This document shows, piece by piece, positions 1 to 12,661 of a stretch of 64,000 nucleotides of DNA (position 1 is the first letter of the stretch; every line of letters begins with the position of its first letter). Below the pieces are notes generated by a model. The model saw only the letters and a list, made by a program, of their open reading frames with translations. It had not been told where the DNA came from and made no database searches. This stretch comes from Wuchereria bancrofti (lineage: Eukaryota; Nematoda; Chromadorea; Rhabditida; Onchocercidae). The position numbers were made by a program, and so were the translations under genes. The stretch spans positions 1,988,354-2,052,353 of the forward strand of contig SSBO01000009.1 of the NCBI GenBank assembly GCA_005281725.1, read 5' to 3'.

Positions 1-825
1 TTTTTTGTTACAGCGGAATCTGCAATTACGAAGGAATTATATAACTCATGATGAGAAAGTGTTTTTGTATTGGTAAATAATATGAGTAAATGATTGTCCT
101 CATAATTTGTTTTACTAGCACTATCAATCACAAGCGGTGCAAAGGATTGCGTTAAATTCTTTCTCGGGGGAATGATGCCAATAAGGAATGGATGAAATGA
201 CGGTCATTCATCACAAGTCGAATAAGCTATGAGGAGGGAAGGGAAAAGTGTTCCTGAAATGATCGTTAATTTAAGATTACGTCTTGGTGGTCGGATCTTT
301 TGAGCAAAAATATTGTTGCCGAAATTACATTAGCAGGAAACGAAGGGAAGAGGAACGGTTGATAAAACAGGTAAAATTCGATAGATTAGTAATTTACGAG
401 AAGCTGGTGGTGATAGCCATCGCTTTATCAATTCTTCAGGATGCATTAAGTTTAATTTGTCGTCGGATAGGCATTTCACACTAATAACACTGTCAGTTGG
501 TTCCTTCAATTATAAAGCAAAAACATAATCGCCAATTTTTTAACTTTACAGCAGTATATATAGCAGCAGTTCGTTAATAATAAGTTAGGTTGACGACAAA
601 ATATATGTTTAATAATTTCAAATCTCTAAAGTTCGTTTTCGTAGATTGTTGCAATCTATAAAAGCTACTAATCCCTGTTTATATTGTCGTTTGTATAACG
701 CAGAATATATCGTAGTAAAATATAACATTACACATATATTAGTAAAATATAACATTATATATAATTTATATAATGACTTCAGCTAAAATGTGACCACCAA
801 ATATTATTTTACAAACCGATACTAA
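1..825. other. Intergenic, nothing recognised
   Basis: Low-complexity AT-rich sequence. The only open frame (284-484, plus, 66 codons) has no splice sites or family resemblance that I can support. It lies downstream of the minus-strand ribonuclease gene and may include its 3' UTR. Confidence 0.5.
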
Positions 826-3215
826 TTATTCAATTGTGAAATGAAACTTTTTATGAAATATGTCACATTTCACTTTTGTATTTGAAGTCTGAACTGGTAT
901 AACTTTTGGTATCAAACAATTCTTTGTAGCAATTTCATCAAATAATGCATCAATCGTGTAAATAATTTCATCTCGACGTTCCGCTGTCCAACGTTCTCTA
1001 CGACTGATGACCTGAAATATGATAGCTCGGTTAATTAGGTCATCATTATGACATACATATTAATCAATTGCCCACTTTCGTGTATCATTTTAAAATCTCT
1101 TATCAAAGACAACTTAAGTGATAACGGGATTTTCTACAAATACTCAGATTTACTACGTTGTAGTTGTGCAGTGATAATAGCTATGTTAAGTGATAATTCG
1201 CGAAGAATGATTACGGATCTGTTCAAGATAGCAATATCTCTCACAAGCTATCGTGACACTTTTCATTAATATTATATTTCCCGAACGTGACTAGCACAAT
1301 GATTGCACACATTGCAATAAATATGTCATCAGAAACCTTATCATAATCTTTATCATTCGGGAGACAATATAAACGCTGTTGTATGCGTTCGTCAGCTACC
1401 CAAGCACCATTATCATCATCTTAATATCATGAAAATCAAAATGATAACGAGATTTTCAACAAATGCTCAGAGCTATTTCTTTAATTATAATACTTAAGTA
1501 ATAAGAATTATTTTAATAATAAATAATAATAATAATGCAATTATTATTATTGCTATGCCATTGATGTGAAATTTCGCTTTTAAAACTAACTGAATCATTT
1601 GTAAACGTATGGATTCGAAAATCGGTAAATCAGGCGGTATACTTTTGTTATTAGTTGATTACTTAAAAAGATGCGGAAGAAAAGGAGTACAATGGATTTC
1701 TCAATGATTATTAATTTACTTAAGTACCATTTTTTGGAATTAAACTGATTTAGTTAGTTTCAAAATAAAAATTTAACACTTTGTTCATTACTAAATGCAT
1801 CCTAAATATCCCTTTGTATTGATAATTAGAATTTTTGAGATGAAAATAAGAATTAAGGACGAAAAAAGTGAATGAGATTAATTAATCTAAACACAAAAAA
1901 ATTTTTAGAATATTACGCTAAACATACGTATAACACAAAGTTCGGGTAGGAAACGAAAAAAACGGTCACGTCCGTAGTGTACGAAATCGCTGCTTAATGG
2001 ACGAAAAATGACGTCAATTCGACGTTCTCTAATTATTTGACGTAAGTCTCTAAACAATAACGAAATTAAATTTTATCTCTGTTCGACGATTAATCTAAGT
2101 GAACATATTTTCTGGCCTTACACGAGTTACCATGAAAAATATCAAAGAAACAAAATTAAAATCGAAAAATTAAATTTAAAATGAATGTTTATTTTCCATG
2201 AGAAATTTTTTTTTTCGACTGCTTTTTTTTCATTCTATAAAGTATGTATAAATATTTTCTTGCAAAAGATAATTTTGACTTGAATTTTCAAATTATTTTT
2301 ATTTTATTTACTTCATATTATAAAAGAGCCTGAAATAATAAACATTATATTTTCGAATAAAAAAATATCAAATGCAAGAAAAAACTTGTAAGAATATTCC
2401 TTCGCTATGTCATCAAACCGATCCCCGGATAATACGCTACCACCATAACGTTCCGCAAATTCTAAAACGTATAAATCATCGTAATTGATAAATGCCGGTC
2501 TGCCGGCACGTGCGGTACGAGCTGGCGTAAATGTTAGCACATCCAAACCTTGCAATTTCTGTAAATAATTTCATCGTCTACAAGTTTTTTCGCAATTTTA
2601 TTTCAGTTCTTAATTTTCCACCATTCAAAGTTGAACAGTTCAAAATTTTTAATAGCAAATATTTTGCGATGCTGTCATTTTGTCTTCTAAGTAGAAAAAA
2701 AAATACCATTATTTGCTTATTGCTAACCGGTAGAACTTGTGCATTGGTTGCATTAAAATTGCAACTGTTGTTGTAAATTACGGGTAGAAATACGACAACA
2801 TCCAAATCTCGAATTAGCAGAAATCGTACAATTGCCAGTAAACCAGCACAATTAACATTTCCGAAAAATTATTCATGAACGGAGCAAGTTATATTAAAAG
2901 AATTGGAAATGCAATATTTATTTTCAAAGCGAAATTAATATTCATTTTACAGTAATTTACAGGTAAAAATTATAATAACCAAATCAGCGCCCACAAAATA
3001 TTGTTTTAGTTATTATTACTTAACTTACTCATTCTTGTTCCTTCCCTACTAAACTTACTCGCGATCTATTCCGCTTGAACTACGCGCAATATTACAACCA
3101 TCGATAACAATGAGACGTGGTACAGCGAATTCTGATGGTCTTACATAGATTTGTTCTCGTATTCGATCAAACGGATACATCACAGCACTAGATGATATTT
3201 TAGAAATGAGTGCAT
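826..3215 (-). CDS. NYN/Zc3h12a-like endoribonuclease (RDE-8/NYN type), possibly disrupted
   Basis: Six exons, minus strand: 3215 or 3180 (first ATG)..3059, 2860..2707, 2558..2386, 2049..1928, 1419..1337, 1011..826. Phases agree at every junction and give about 279 residues from the ATG. The domain follows Regnase order: a first strand reading LIVIDGCNIA, a VVVFLP strand, FTPAR, then NYDDLYV and LSGDRFDD. The four Asp that bind the catalytic metal in Zc3h12a (one in VIDG, two in YDD, one in SGD) are all present. In C. elegans such proteins (RDE-8, NYN-1, ERI-9) act in small-RNA-guided mRNA cleavage; assignment to that subgroup is inference. No CCCH zinc finger is visible. The oddity is exon 2: the position where phase demands an acceptor reads TTTTTCGG, with no AG in reach (see findings). 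N-terminal exons beyond 3215 may exist. Confidence 0.75.
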
Positions 3216-5281
3216 CTTCCACAATTTTAAGTTAGAACTAATGTCTTTCACTGTACTTTCTCTCTTATCCTTTATAATTACAAATTGCCAATGTTGAATT
3301 AACTTGCAAAAATTATCTGTTATCATTATTCATAATTAATTGTCGCTCTCTCGCACTTTTTAATTTGCTAATATTATCTTTTATTGAGTTTTCATATTAA
3401 TTACTACCACTGACATTTTAATATTATGCATAATATATATTAGTACTTTTTCTCTCTTTCATTCGCTGAAAAAAATAGAAATCTTTGTGGTGATGGAATT
3501 TTGTTGTCAATTTCAAAATTTTTGGAAACACGAAGGATTATTTTTACATATTATTTGCTGACAAAAATAACAATACATCTGATCAGAAATATGACATTTT
3601 TGGCGATGAAAGTTGTGAGGACATTAAACATACGTCGGAATGTTTGATTTAAACACCTGATCAACAGTACGATAATTAAAAGTAATGGATTGTATTTCAA
3701 ATTAGAATACATTTTGAAGTAATTGAAAATCTGATGCAAATTTTTTGTTCAAATTTATTTTGTAAAAATTAAAGCAATAAATCATTCATAAAAATGGCCT
3801 GAAGAATTTATTCATTTACACTTCTTTCTATCTCAAAATAGTGCCATTTATCAGAGATGGATCAAATTAATTCCAATTAGCAACATCCTCGAGTAGGGTT
3901 TGATCGAATGATGCTGACATTTATATATTTGTAAACGAACATGTGCAATGATAAAGACAGGATTAACTACCTGAAAAGAAGAATATAATGAAGGCATAAT
4001 GATTAATCAAGAATAATACGAAATGATTATAACAATTATTGATATAAATTAGCTTACTAAATTTTCATTAAACATTAATTATTACATTTAAAAGAACTAT
4101 CTGTTGATGCTAACATGCCGAATATTATGGCGAAATAATTTACCGCATAATTTGGACTGAGAAAAGAACTCACTGTGCATAGTGGCATTTATAAACTGCA
4201 ACTAAAGCACCAATTTCTTTGTTTGTCTTTTTGTTTTTGAGCAAATTTTGAATTTTGTGATCATTATTTGCTACATAAACTGATAGTATCGTCTTGTAAA
4301 CAGTTAAAACTTGAAAGGTGTACAAAATGTTTTGGTATTATTTACCTAATTTGTTTAATAGCATAACTGAATATGAAAGTTTTATTTGTGCTTACAACAA
4401 AATGGATATTAAATAGCTGAGTTAAATAGATTTTTGAAAGAAATTTACTTTTTGAAAATTTCCGTTGTGATAAATTAGCAAGCATTAGCTAAGAATTCTT
4501 ATACCAACAATATTGTTCATAACTAAGTTTAGGACACGTCGAACTTCAACTTTGCTATTCCCAGCAAACTTTAAAGCATGTGTCAATTCTTTGCATCACA
4601 TTCCTTTCATATGACTGTTTGCTCTGTTTATACTCCGTTTAGACTATGCTATCTTTGTATTAACAATCTCTGAAAGTTGAAATATCCATTCGACCATTCA
4701 AACACCTGCACACACTATCAATTCACACATTGTCTCTTCCCTTCCTTCCAATCAAAAATTTGCCATTTAAAGAAGTTCTTTAGTCTCACACCAACAATTT
4801 TGCAATTTGTTCAATTTTAAATGAAAAATGGGAATAACAAAGAGACGGTCATTATGCAAATTACAGGTTCATTCGTGCTAATAACATTTTCTTTACTTGA
4901 ACTATTTGTAGTTTGTATTTCGCAGTATCCTTTTGTTTATATGTTTATTGTGCTATTTGTTTAATACTATTTATTTATTAATAGAGAACTCATCAATTGC
5001 TTCACTTTGTTTATATGTTATGGTTTGAGTAACTATACTGTTACTTGCTATAATATGTTTTGTATTACTAGTAAAAGGTATCAGATAAGTATAAAACTGT
5101 AGTACCACTGGTAATAACTAGGATTTTTGTGCAATAAAATACATAATGGTACCACAATGGTAATAAGAGCTAGATTTAGCACTGTGGTATTAGTGGTAAT
5201 TGTAAAATAGGTTTGCTATCGATGATGGGATGGTATTATTTTCAGTGAATGCAAGTTGTCGTTTTTAGAAGAAAAGTTATA
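3216..5281. other. Intergenic spacer
   Basis: AT-rich spacer between two divergent genes. It may hold N-terminal exons of the ribonuclease and promoter sequence for both genes. Open frames here are short and none resembles a known protein. Confidence 0.4.
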
Positions 5282-8200
5282 ATGACGATCAAGTTATCAA
5301 CTTACATTTGCATCGTATTATTCGGCTCTACGTCATGGCTGAGTACAAATTCTGTATGGTTGGAGCTGCCGTTACTCACCGAGAAACTACCGGAAGGATG
5401 GAGCTTGCCGTCGTATCTGACTGTTGTCGTGCAGGTAATCTAATGCCTACTCATTTGTCAGGGATTCAAATCGTAAAGTATGTTTTATACTATATTTTGC
5501 TGGTGCCGTGAGATATCCGGCATAGCCATTAAAATGTCCATTTCAGCGCTGTAAACCAGCTCGGACGTCTGCTTGAGTCATCATTCATTCCTTATCCAAG
5601 TTTAATTCACTATCTGTGTAATACAAGAGTTCGCATTTACATGTTCTTATAATAAATAGTGAAATGAATAGAGATTGGAGAGTGAAGGATCTCTAGGAGA
5701 AAATTTGCGAGAAGATAGGTTGTGGCATTATTGATAGCAGTCCGAAAGGACTGATTATTCGGTCGTTTCAAATATGGTTAAATGATGAAGTGATTAAGTT
5801 AATTTAACACTGGCAGTAACTATGCTTAGATTGAATGGTTAACAAAATTACATATGTGGTAGATGTAAATAAATGGATCATGCTAATTTAAGCAGACAAA
5901 TGACTGTATCCGTGTGTGTCAAAAAGTTTCTGACATAAAGTAGCCTTTCTCTTCCTATTCATAAAATGCTTCTTTAACAACAAAACGACAACCTTTTTAA
6001 GGAGCTTTTTAGTTAATTAGGCTAGGGTAAGTGCATAAGTATGACAGCAACTATGGGCAAGTTTTTTTTTTTTTTAAATCGAATCGACTGATGCTTAATA
6101 ACATATCCAAATATCAGCTTGATACTAATAGAGTTAAATGTTAATGAAGTTAAATATGTGCAGCTCTTTTATTTCTTTCAAATGTTTCAGACTGCTTCTA
6201 TTGGTCCATTGGTTTACAGTATCATACGTAAATTATCAAAAGTATCTATTCCAATACCAGCTATGATCTTAACATTACTTATATTCTGCTGTTTGTGCAC
6301 CGTGTTGATGGCACTGTTTTGGTCTCAAACCATCTTCTTGTTTGGGCAAGAACGATCTGTCGTACTAATGATCCTACTTTTTGGTACATATCTTTTTTGT
6401 TAGAGTTAAGTATGCTGTTATGTAAAGATGATTTAAATGACATTGAGAATAGTATACTGATTATTATTCTGCAGTGTATTATAGCCATATAACTACATGG
6501 AAAATACGCTAATCCAGAACTGAGTTTGATTCAGCTGCGTAAGGCGTTATCTATGAAGGATATTACCCTAACCCTAGCAAGTAACATAAATCATTAATTT
6601 CCATTGAAGTTTCTTGAAAACATATGTGTTAGGTACCTGATACGAATTGTATTATTTTGGAAAATATCTAAAAAAGCATGAAATAGCTGGTCGTATCATG
6701 AAAAATGTTGATTGTATCGCTTTTCAGGTATGGCATTAGTTAATGCAACATCAAATGTACTTTTTATGCCATATATGGCTACATTTCATGATTCCTACTT
6801 AACGGCATATTTTGTTGGCATGGGCTTAAGTTCTTTATTTCCGAGTATTGTTTCGATTTTGCAAGGTTCCTTTTTTCTACGTATTTTTGCTTATTAATAA
6901 TAAACTGCAGATTATCCGAATTAAATTTTATAGTCTATCGGTTAATATTACCATTCCTAAGCTTCATTCGGCAGATTTCCATTTAGTTTTAGTCATATTA
7001 AGAATATGTTTTAAAATGATATCCAGTAGGCTAATCCTTCTTTTTAAAAAAATTCTTTACTGTAGCTTTTTTGCAGAAAACATACATAAATGCTAGTAAT
7101 TAAGTATTTTATTCGCAGTTCTGTTTATCTCTTATTCATCTTATAGGCAGTGGTAATAATTGCGTTGTTGTAAATGGAACGTCGATACAAACCAGTGGTT
7201 TTTTACAATTTGGCGTTAAAGAATTTAATTTTATAATGCTTAGTTGGATGCTTCTTGCTACTGTTGCATTTGTTTACTTAATCTTTCTTAAAAATGCTGA
7301 AATTGCCGGAAAAAAAGAACTTTCAACGGACCAGTTACCTAAGAAATTATCACCGTCAGTCGATGAACCTGGCTCACTTAGCAATAGGGAATTTAGCCCT
7401 TTGAATGTTAGCTTGCTTTTTTCTTGTTTATTTTTTATATTGTTGTGATAGCTTTGGTAACACTATTACATCTGGCAATGACAGTAAAAGTGAACTTTCA
7501 GAAAGAAAAATTCCTGTGTTTAGCTATTAATCTTAACTTGTTAAACTATCCACGGTTCCCATGATCTGGTTCGGTTATCCAACCTGTTGTTTATTGGTTT
7601 GTTTGAAACTTTTAGAAATACACCGCGTTGCTTTTGACACTAGTTATCACTGTCACTCTCATGCCACCATGAGATGATCAAGTTGGATTTTCTATGAATT
7701 TTGCATTCTCCGGAATTCCATTTGGGTATAAAGAGTATATTTGGCAATGATAGCCCATAGAGTTATACAGTCAACCATGTTTTCTCTTATATTTTTTCTA
7801 GCAGTGTACGGAAACGTATGGCGCTGAAAATAGATCACATACTAATAACTTACGACTCATATTATTATTATTTTTGATAGCATCCATAAGTGCTCAAATG
7901 AATGGAATCGTTCCGAGTATTCAAAGTTACGCATCATTGCCTTTCTCTCAGGTTTTGTTTGTGTGAAACTTCTCGAATCTGATAATTTTCAAACTGAATT
8001 GTTTTTATATTCCTTCTTCATTTATAGAACTGGATATCTTTATTCTGTTAAACTTCATTAGTCTCTGAACTGGATACCCGTACCATCGTGGTTAATTTGT
8101 TGCTCTGATGCTTACATGCTTGTATCACCGTAACAATTTGCCAGGTGTGTCCGTCTGTTTGCTTAGGTTTACCATGGATCTGTCTCCTCATATTTCTCAC

Positions 8201-9378
8201 TCCTGACAATACTTACACGTTTTTGCATATACCGATGCTTTATTCACTGTCGATTTTGTTTATTCTTTATTCTAGCTTTTTTGCAGAAAACATACCATCT
8301 TGGTTTAACATTATCGAATATCGTGTCACCAATTGTTTGCTTTTTACCCCTTTTTGTGAAAATTAATGGTTTATCTGTGTTGGTGTCATTAACGATGGTA
8401 TCAACAGTGCTTACCGGATTGATTATCGCTTTTGCAGCCATGAGTCCGACACCTATTTTGCAATTTTCCGTATGGGGATCTATTCTCATTGTGTGTTAAT
8501 TTTTATGATTAAACCTAAATTTTCCCCTCATATTTCACTTTGAGGGATTCATATCTCAATGAGGCGTCAGAATTTAGAAATTTAACTTCTAAACAATTTT
8601 TTTCACGTACATATTAGTAGTGGTTTAATTAACATTATTTGTTGTTATTTCTTATCAATTTGCCTTACATTTTACTACATTATGATGAGTAGATTAAAAA
8701 AACTGGAAAGATTTTTTTGTAAAGTAACATCGTTGAAATGAGCAAATAAATACTAAGAAAAAGTTTAAATAATTTATTTTAATTTTAGATAGTTATGGTG
8801 GTTTGCTCTGTAGCATTGAATTCATTCCTTCGAACAGTTCTAGCAACTGTATTGGGTAACGATACAACTGATAGGGAAATGCGGCTTTTCTGGGGTGGAT
8901 TATTTATACAGGTTGGTACTTTTTGAGATTTTAGACTCCAAAAACTTAATTTTGCAAAAAAAATCCAGCTTTTTGATAAGTTTCCTCAAATTTTCTCTAA
9001 CGTGTGTAAACCGTTAATAATAATATTCTTTCCTAAGTTTCTTTGTTGCAAGAATAAGTGTCTTTTTTTTAACTTCGAATCTCTTGTCGGTTCTTTTTAA
9101 CTTTTCAACTTCAAATCTATTGTCATGACAGTGAATTTTTAAGCTAATAGCAGGAATATGAAAAACATAGAGAAATTGAATAGAGTAAAATTTTAAGGGC
9201 TGAAAGAGACAGGGAGAACATTTTAACTTATATTGCAGTGTTACTTCACTTCACTTATTCGACTTTTTTTTGTTGCTTAAATTTTTTTTTTCAGGTCGGA
9301 TCACTTCTGGGTTCCATTGCAATGTTTCCATTAATTAATATCCTTCATTTATTTATTTCTGCACCACCATGTCAATAG
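5282..9378 (+). CDS. Riboflavin transporter, SLC52A/RFT family
   Basis: Eight exons: 5282-5434, 6191-6383, 6728-6865, 7147-7406, 7802-7951, 8287-8490, 8789-8911, 9295-9378. All phases agree, giving about 434 residues, close to the usual size of SLC52A transporters. Family signatures are clear: [20 protein letters not shown] at residues 23-42, the following [26 protein letters not shown] in exon 3, [14 protein letters not shown] in exon 5, and [12 protein letters not shown] near the end, just before a short tail ending in CQ. Eleven or so hydrophobic segments are expected; exon 4 carries the large hydrophilic loop between the two halves. The protein should import vitamin B2 across the plasma membrane; worm homologues are rft-1 and rft-2. 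Exon 5 could start at 7805 instead of 7802, changing one residue. Confidence 0.93.
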
Positions 9379-12300
9379 TACATGTACTTATCTGTTAGAT
9401 TTTTTATTCCACTCCATTTTTCGAAGACTTTATATCAGCAATAGTCAAGCTACTACTGTTTTGGGGATCGATTTTTATCTCAAATTAATTTCTTGCAAAG
9501 CTTTCGTTAGATTTAATATACAATTTTCATTCCCTATTCATCATTTTTGATTAATGAAAGCGATTGCAAAACGTAGTGTTTGAAATGTGAATATCGTTAG
9601 CCTACTCACTACTCACATGGCTATGGTAGCGCAATGGATAAAAAGATTATCCCTAATAGGAATGATCAGAGAATCAAGCATTGATCTACTACACTATTTC
9701 TAAGTTAATAAATCATTCTTAAATATTTATGACCGTATAGTTCACTCAGTATTAACTGATCTTTCATGTTGTTCTTTCCAAAATTTTCTCTCTCTATCTC
9801 AGTACTGTCTTTTTTGTTGTTTCTTTCCAGAACTAACTTTTCTTGCACTTGAAGAGAATGTGAAACTTGCTATCTCCGTCATATATAAATAACCGTTGTC
9901 ATGATTAATTGTGTCATAATTCAAAGTAACCTGTATAAAGCGAAACTCACTGCAATCATTGAAAGTAATTTCAAAAAGGTCTCACTGAAATGAATTTCAG
10001 AAAAAAGTTATGCAAATAAGTTTACCGTTATTTTGCTAACTGTTTATTTCACATTTTTTTAGCTTGATTTGCTATATTTGAAACTAAAACCGGTAGCTAT
10101 TAAGATGAGAAAGGTTTCCAAATTTAAAAGGGAGATGAAAGTTCTGATTATGCGAGTATATATGTCTATGATAAATGTTTCAGTTGTTTATATCTGTATG
10201 TTGTTTATGATGCAAATGTGTGTTGTTTCCGATGCACGGCAAACAGTCATCTTAGTAGGATGGGAACATTAAGCTATTTGCAGCAAATCTGTAAATACAA
10301 ACAATGTAACATTCCTTCATATTACATTACTTTTGTGATTAAAAAAACGAAAAAAGTAGATGCTTTAATCAGTAATTTTTTAAAAATTATCATATGATAA
10401 GGCTGGAAGTAATAGCATTGTCGGAAGATTATAAAAGAATTTTATTCCTGCAGAGTGTGTCATTTCAAAATTATTTCACAATGTGAGTTGCGCTGCTTCT
10501 TTAAAGATGAAAAAGGAGAGCGAATTGTAAAATACTTTCATTGTAAGGCTGTTTTGTTAGAAAAAGGAGAAACACATTTTTCTGTGCATTTTCTTAGCTT
10601 GTAAAATTTCAAAATATTCTTTTACGGTTTTTTTTTGCACATATATAATTGACTGCACAGCAATGTTACTTCCGAAATTAGTAAATGCTTTTCAGTAAGT
10701 CAATTGACTTGTAAGGGACTAATTTTATACTATTTCCCATAACAAAACATCGACTTGGGAACATAAAGTATTGTCCATCCTTTGTTTCATCCAATTGTTC
10801 CATTGTTAAGGCTGTTAAATGGTTCAAAAGTTAAGAAAGGTGCAGTAAATACGTTGGGCGATGTTCAATTAGTTTTCTCGCAGACATTGCATAATTTATC
10901 GCCACAAGCAGAAAAGTGTGTCAATGTATTAGAAAGAAATAGCGGTATCACTCGGGAAAATGTTAATTTTTTCACAAGTTTATTGATACAAGGAAATTGA
11001 TTCTCGTCTTCCTCTTTCCTTTTGTTTGCAACCACTTATTAATTATCCTAATTAGCCAAAGAAGCTAATGCTAACATGAACTGAAAAATTATGCACCCAC
11101 GTAATATTGTACATTCATTTAGTAGTATATTTCCATCAGCTGAATCATAATAGAACTTTCAGCCTATTTAAATCCATAATTATTCAAGAGTAGAAGTTAG
11201 TATTAATTCTACTTAATCAAGGTAATCAAATGGTGATTAGAATAAATATAAATAGAAGAAATAAAGGAAATGACGAGGGAAAGTTTTTTTTTTTCGTTCC
11301 TTAACCATTTCATACTAAGTAAATCAGTTAGTTGTCAAAGTAAAAACTTATTTGACACATTCATATACACAATTATATGTGTTTTCTAATAGTTTGCTTA
11401 TGGAATAATAGCTCTGACGGCATTCTATTTGATGTTTGGATCAGAAGGTCACTTCGTTTGCGACCTTATCTGCTTCATTTATCCAGCCTACAAAAGTCTT
11501 CGTGTATGTTTCCTACAAACTGATCCAAACAATTCGAATTTTTTGAGCGAAAAGAAAAACAAAGTTTTCATAAATTAATCGATTATTTTTATCGAGACAA
11601 GTACTTCAAATGACTTTATTGAATAGAATTACTTGTTGGTTTTCTTATTCTCGGTTTTCTCGTATAAAAAGTATTTTGAAATTTCATGCAATTTCCAGAA
11701 AATAGATCAACAATCAACAAAACATGCCCTAAAATGGCTTTTGTATTGGACAATATTTGGCACATTTACACTGACTGATCATTTTGCTGATACTATTAAT
11801 CAAATTCTACCGATTTACTGGCTTGTTAAAGTATTTTCAGACTTAAGCTTGAAATTTGATTGAGGTAGAAATAAAGTGTACTTAATAGAATGAGAAAGAA
11901 AAGGTCAAAATTGCCGAAAATAGTCTTTGCTTTGGTATAATTTTAAGCCTTTTTATTTCAAATAATTTTTAATTACAAATTACTTTTTCTTGATTCATGT
12001 TACCTCTTCTTTTGTGTAATAATTCACTATTTCTGACTTTACGTAACCATAAGGTAATCAATTTCGGGAGCCTTTAACAGTAGAAAACATTCATCAACAT
12101 TAATTTTTTTTTCTCTTTCCCAATATTTTTAATAATTTAATAAAGGAATTCGAAAATATGTATTCAAATCTTTATTTTTAATAATTAGAATATTTCTTAA
12201 GTTGCAAATTTTATTCAATCGATATAAACGTATTTTATTTCATTTCATTTAAAGTAATCGTTGCGTTGTCACTTGAAAAAATCCGTTCATATTGTAATAG

Positions 12301-12661
12301 AATTTAATTATAAAATCTGCGTTTTTAAATGTATTTGAATATATTCAACTGTAGTGCACATTCTGCGTATATTTGTTTCTGCCTCAAACTGATGGAACAA
12401 ATCATTTCCGCGACACTATTTTGGCACCAATTTTTGAATTATTACATCATAAACCTCGAGAAATTGTCTCACTGTAAGTTGTATTTCACTTTATTTATTT
12501 ATTTTTTTTTTTTTTTTGAATATTCCTCTTGCAATTTATTTAAATTTTCAAGTACAAAAGAATATACTTTTTCTTCATTCTCGATCTTTTCCTTAAAATT
12601 TTTGTTGTAAAATAGAAGTTAGAGAGATGAATACAGACTTTCTTTCCTTTCAATGTTTTAG
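9379..12661. other. Spacer, with one coding-like frame
   Basis: No recognisable gene. The open frame at 10782-11000 (plus) has protein-like composition but no convincing splice partners and no family I know. The frame at 10069-10272 has a hydrophobic Met-rich stretch. Upstream exons of the adenylate kinase could lie in this interval. A tRNA-like string near 9625-9700 is too degenerate to call. Confidence 0.35.

Noticed and set aside
9625..9700. tRNA-like string (GTAGCGCAATGGATAA)
   Set aside because: D-arm words are present, but anticodon and T stems do not pair convincingly.
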